A DNA stretch of 34,006 nucleotides from Streptomyces phyllanthi. GTDB lineage: Bacteria > Actinomycetota > Actinomycetes > Streptomycetales > Streptomycetaceae. The position numbers and the translations under genes are program-made. Of this stretch, positions 31,606 through 34,006 are shown piece by piece (position 1 is the stretch's first letter; each line of letters opens with the position of its first letter). The notes beneath the pieces are model-generated. The model saw only the letters and a list, made by a program, of their open reading frames with translations. It made no database searches and was not told where the DNA came from. The stretch spans positions 1 through 34,006 of the forward strand of contig NZ_VJZE01000047.1 of NCBI RefSeq assembly GCF_009377205.1. The letters run 5' to 3'.

Positions 31606-32709
31606 TTACCTGACGCCGAGACCGGCGTCATCGACCTCGGACTCACCCGCGGCCTTGAGGACCTTGTTGAGGATCGTGAGGTCGTAGATGCCGTCCAGCT
31701 CCGGGTCCTCCAGGAGACCGGCCTTGACCGCGTGCTGCGCCTCGGTGCCGAGGGTGGAGGCCAGCGGGTCGTCGGTGAACCGGATCGACTTCCACGCCGG
31801 GTCCAGGACATCGGCCGGCAGCTCCTTGCCGGAGTCCACCTTCAGCTGGGCGTTGGCCGTGGCCTTGGCCTCGTCCGGGTTGGCGTTGATCCACTTGTTG
31901 GTGTCGACCGAGGCCTTCAGCACGGCCTCGACGGCCTTCGGGTGCTCCTTGAGGAACTCCTGCGACACGATGATGTTCGTGATCACGAACATCTTGTCCG
32001 GCCACAGGTCGGCCTCGTCGAGCAGTACCTCGGCGCCCTCGGCGACCAGCTTGGACGCGGTCGGCTCCGGCACCCAGGCGCCGTCGACGGAACCGGCCTT
32101 GTAGGCGTCCGGGGTGATCTTGTTGTCGGTGCGGATGACCGACACGTCGCCCTCGCCGCTCTGCGCGTCGACCTTCCAGCCCTGTTCGGCGGCCCAGTTG
32201 AGGAACGCCACGTCCTGCGTGTTGCCGATCTGAGGGGTGGCGATCCTCTTGCCCTTGACGTCCTTCAGGGACTTGATCCTGTCCGGGTTGACCACGAGCT
32301 TCACCCCGCCGGAGGCCGAACCGCCGATGATGCGCAGGTTCTTGCCGGCCGACTTGGTGAAGCCGTTGATCGCCGGTGACGGACCGATCCAGCCGATGTC
32401 GATGGAGCCGGAGTTGAGCGCCTCGATCTCCGAGGGACCGGCGTTGAAGACCTGGTACTTCGCCTCGGTACCGCCGAGCGCCTTCTGGAAGAAGCCCTTC
32501 TGCTTGCCGACCAGGGCCGTGGCGTGGGTGAGATTGCCGAAGTAGCCGATGTCCACCGAGTCGAGACCGTCGATCTTCTCGGCGCCGGCGGCGACCTGGA
32601 CGGTGTCGTCCTTCTTGGCCTGAGAGCCGTAACCGCAGGCGGCGAGGGCGAGGAGGGGGAGCGCGGCCGTGACCGCGAGCGTGCGGCGGACGGCGGTACT
32701 GGCTGGCAC
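31606..32709 (-). CDS. ssuA: Sulfonate/sulfur-compound ABC substrate-binding lipoprotein (SsuA-like)
   Basis: The 367-residue protein starts at GTG32709, with GAGAGGA about 9 nt upstream. The head RRTLAVTAALPLLALAACGYG is a lipoprotein signal with the lipobox LAAC (lipidated Cys at about residue 26). The mature part is a type II periplasmic-type binding protein: DSVDIGYFGNLTHATALVGK, EALNSGSIDIGWIGPSPAIN, GKRIATPQIGNTQDVAF, AGSVDGAWVPEPTASKLV and FVITNIIVSQEFLKEHP. These are the features of SsuA/TauA/NrtA proteins. It captures the sulfur compound outside the membrane and delivers it to the permease. An ATG36 nt further upstream is also in frame but lacks a ribosome binding site. Confidence 0.9.
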   Translation of the reverse strand: MPASTAVRRTLAVTAALPLLALAACGYGSQAKKDDTVQVAAGAEKIDGLDSVDIGYFGNLTHATALVGKQKGFFQKALGGTEAKYQVFNAGPSEIEALNSGSIDIGWIGPSPAINGFTKSAGKNLRIIGGSASGGVKLVVNPDRIKSLKDVKGKRIATPQIGNTQDVAFLNWAAEQGWKVDAQSGEGDVSVIRTDNKITPDAYKAGSVDGAWVPEPTASKLVAEGAEVLLDEADLWPDKMFVITNIIVSQEFLKEHPKAVEAVLKASVDTNKWINANPDEAKATANAQLKVDSGKELPADVLDPAWKSIRFTDDPLASTLGTEAQHAVKAGLLEDPELDGIYDLTILNKVLKAAGESEVDDAGLGVR

Positions 32710-32934
32710 GGGAGGTGTTCCTCTCGATGGCGCCCGGTGGGTCACGGTCTCTCAGGCCGCGGCCGGGAGGTCGGCAGGTTTTCGTCTACGGCGGTGGGGG
32801 GTGAGGGCGCGCAAGCGGTGCGCGTACGTCATCGCACACATCGCGTCACTCCGCCCTGCCCGCTGCCCAGGGCGCCGCTACCGACCCGGCCGCCCTCCTT
32901 CGCGAACATCGCATAGAAGTCTGTGGAACTCATG

Positions 32935-34006
32935 TCAGAAGTCCCACCCGTCGTCCTCGGCCTCGTCCTTGACCGGCTCCGGCGAGGCGAACGACTCGCC
33001 GACCATGCCGGCGGTCAGGGTCGTGCCATCGGCAGGGTCGATCAGGATGAACGAGCCGGTGCGCCGCGAGTCGGCGTACGAGTCGACGGGCAGCGCCTCC
33101 GCAGTGCGGATCTTCACGCGGCCGATGTCGTTGGCGACGAGCTGTCCCGGGTGCGGGTGCAGGGACAGGTCGTCGAGCGTCAGCCGGGACGGGATGTCCT
33201 TGACGATCGCCTTGACCGTGCGGGTGCCGTGCTTGAGCAGCACGCGGTGGCCCACGGTGAGCGGGGCGTCGGCGACATGGCAGACGGTCGCCTCGATGTC
33301 CTGCGTGGTCGCGGGCGCGTCCTTGCTCGGCACGAGCAGATCGCCGCGCGAGATGTCGATGTCGTCCTCCAGCAGGAGGGTCACCGACTGCGGCGTCCAG
33401 GCCGCCTCGACCGGCTTGCCCAGCAGGTCGATGCCCGCCACCCTGGTCGCGCGACCGGAGGGGAGCACCGTCACCGGGTCGCCGACACGGAACGTACCGG
33501 CCGCGATCTGGCCCGCGTACCCCCGGTAGTCCGGGTGCTCGGCGGTCTGCGGGCGGATCACGTACTGCACGGGCAGCCGGGCGTGGCAGTGCGCCAGGTC
33601 GTGGCTGACCGGGACGGTCTCCAGGTGCTCCAGGACCGTCGGACCGCCGTACCAGTCCATGTTCGCCGACGGGTCCACCACGTTGTCACCGGCCAGCGCC
33701 GAGATCGGGATGGCGGTGATCTCAGGGACGCCCAGCTCGGTCGCGTACGCCGTGAACTCCTCGGCGATCCTCGCGAAGACCTCCTCCTCGTAGGAGACGA
33801 GGTCCATCTTGTTGACGGCGAGGACGACGTGGGGGACGCGCAGCAGGGCGGCGATGGCGGCGTGGCGGCGGGTCTGTTCGACGACGCCGTTGCGGGCGTC
33901 GACGAGGATCACGGTGAGCTCGGCGGTGGAGGCGCCGGTGACCATGTTGCGGGTGTACTGCACGTGGCCGGGTGTGTCGGCGAGGATGAACCGGCGGCGG
34001 GGTGTG
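32935..34006 (-). CDS. cysN: Sulfate adenylyltransferase large subunit CysN (5' end outside window)
   Basis: About 357 C-terminal residues are present; the gene runs off the right edge. It is a translation-factor-like GTPase: the G3 motif DTPGHVQYTRNMVTGAS is at the edge, G4 is NKMDL and G5 is ISALAGDNV. EF-Tu-like domains 2 and 3 follow (VQYVIRPQTAEHPDYRGYAG; SRGDLLVPSKDAPA). CysN couples GTP hydrolysis to the CysD-catalysed formation of adenosine 5'-phosphosulfate from sulfate. VQYVIRP and the region after it separate it from EF-Tu. The P-loop and CysD must lie just right of the window. There is no fused APS kinase domain; the protein ends EAEDDGWDF. The 225-bp gap to ssuA shows no strong terminator. 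Confidence 0.93.
   Translation of the reverse strand, partial: TPRRRFILADTPGHVQYTRNMVTGASTAELTVILVDARNGVVEQTRRHAAIAALLRVPHVVLAVNKMDLVSYEEEVFARIAEEFTAYATELGVPEITAIPISALAGDNVVDPSANMDWYGGPTVLEHLETVPVSHDLAHCHARLPVQYVIRPQTAEHPDYRGYAGQIAAGTFRVGDPVTVLPSGRATRVAGIDLLGKPVEAAWTPQSVTLLLEDDIDISRGDLLVPSKDAPATTQDIEATVCHVADAPLTVGHRVLLKHGTRTVKAIVKDIPSRLTLDDLSLHPHPGQLVANDIGRVKIRTAEALPVDSYADSRRTGSFILIDPADGTTLTAGMVGESFASPEPVKDEAEDDGWDF

Noticed and set aside
30151..32379. Long plus-strand open frame (742 codons) across the ABC genes
   Set aside because: Antisense shadow of ssuC, ssuB and ssuA, which carry clear ABC and lipoprotein motifs.

Overview
The window looks like a Streptomyces chromosome segment. Coding DNA is very GC-rich with strong third-position GC bias, GTG and TTG starts are common, and the recognisable gene sets (gas vesicle cluster gvpO-A-F-G-J-L-S-K, a sulfate-assimilation/sulfonate-ABC operon, an MmpL exporter, an OleD-like glycosyltransferase) are typical of that genus. 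No tools were used, so family calls rest on motifs and recalled family features.

Layout. (1) 1-3479 is ordinary chromosome: a macrolide-type glycosyltransferase with a palindromic operator, a CDP-alcohol phosphatidyltransferase carrying a 15-bp minisatellite, and an APH-type kinase. (2) About 3560-20930 is an accessory region built from remains of mobile DNA. It holds a broken regulator gene next to an intact HD phosphohydrolase, two decayed 3' halves of tRNA-Arg(CCT) (probable old attachment sites), repeated att-proximal segments, small orphan ORFs, a DUF6000 protein, a lower-GC membrane protein, an AlbA_2/Schlafen-type protein, an N-terminally truncated IS1380 transposase fused to a broken DUF4265 gene, and an IS481 remnant. 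Its main content is a two-gene operon (14270-19833): an alpha/beta-hydrolase overlapping a 1553-residue protein with an N-terminal caspase-like protease, a STAND-type P-loop NTPase and a C-terminal beta-propeller. (3) 20934-34006 is chromosome again: a hairpin and 19-bp tandem repeats, an MmpL transporter, a DUF1697 protein, a transglutaminase-like protein, the gas vesicle cluster, then on the minus strand cysN, the SsuA/B/C-type ABC transporter and a sirohydrochlorin chelatase.

How the genes work together. The sulfur genes form one minus-strand unit: sulfonate or sulfate-ester uptake (SsuABC), activation of sulfate (CysN with CysD outside the window) and siroheme supply for sulfite reductase (CbiX). 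The gvp genes are translationally coupled and encode shell proteins (A, J, S) and assembly factors (F, L, G, K, O). The caspase-NTPase-propeller protein and its overlapping hydrolase are the best candidate for an undescribed system. I infer an NTP-controlled conflict (anti-phage or abortive-infection) module in which a sensor propeller gates a protease whose partner is a serine hydrolase. No experiment supports this yet.
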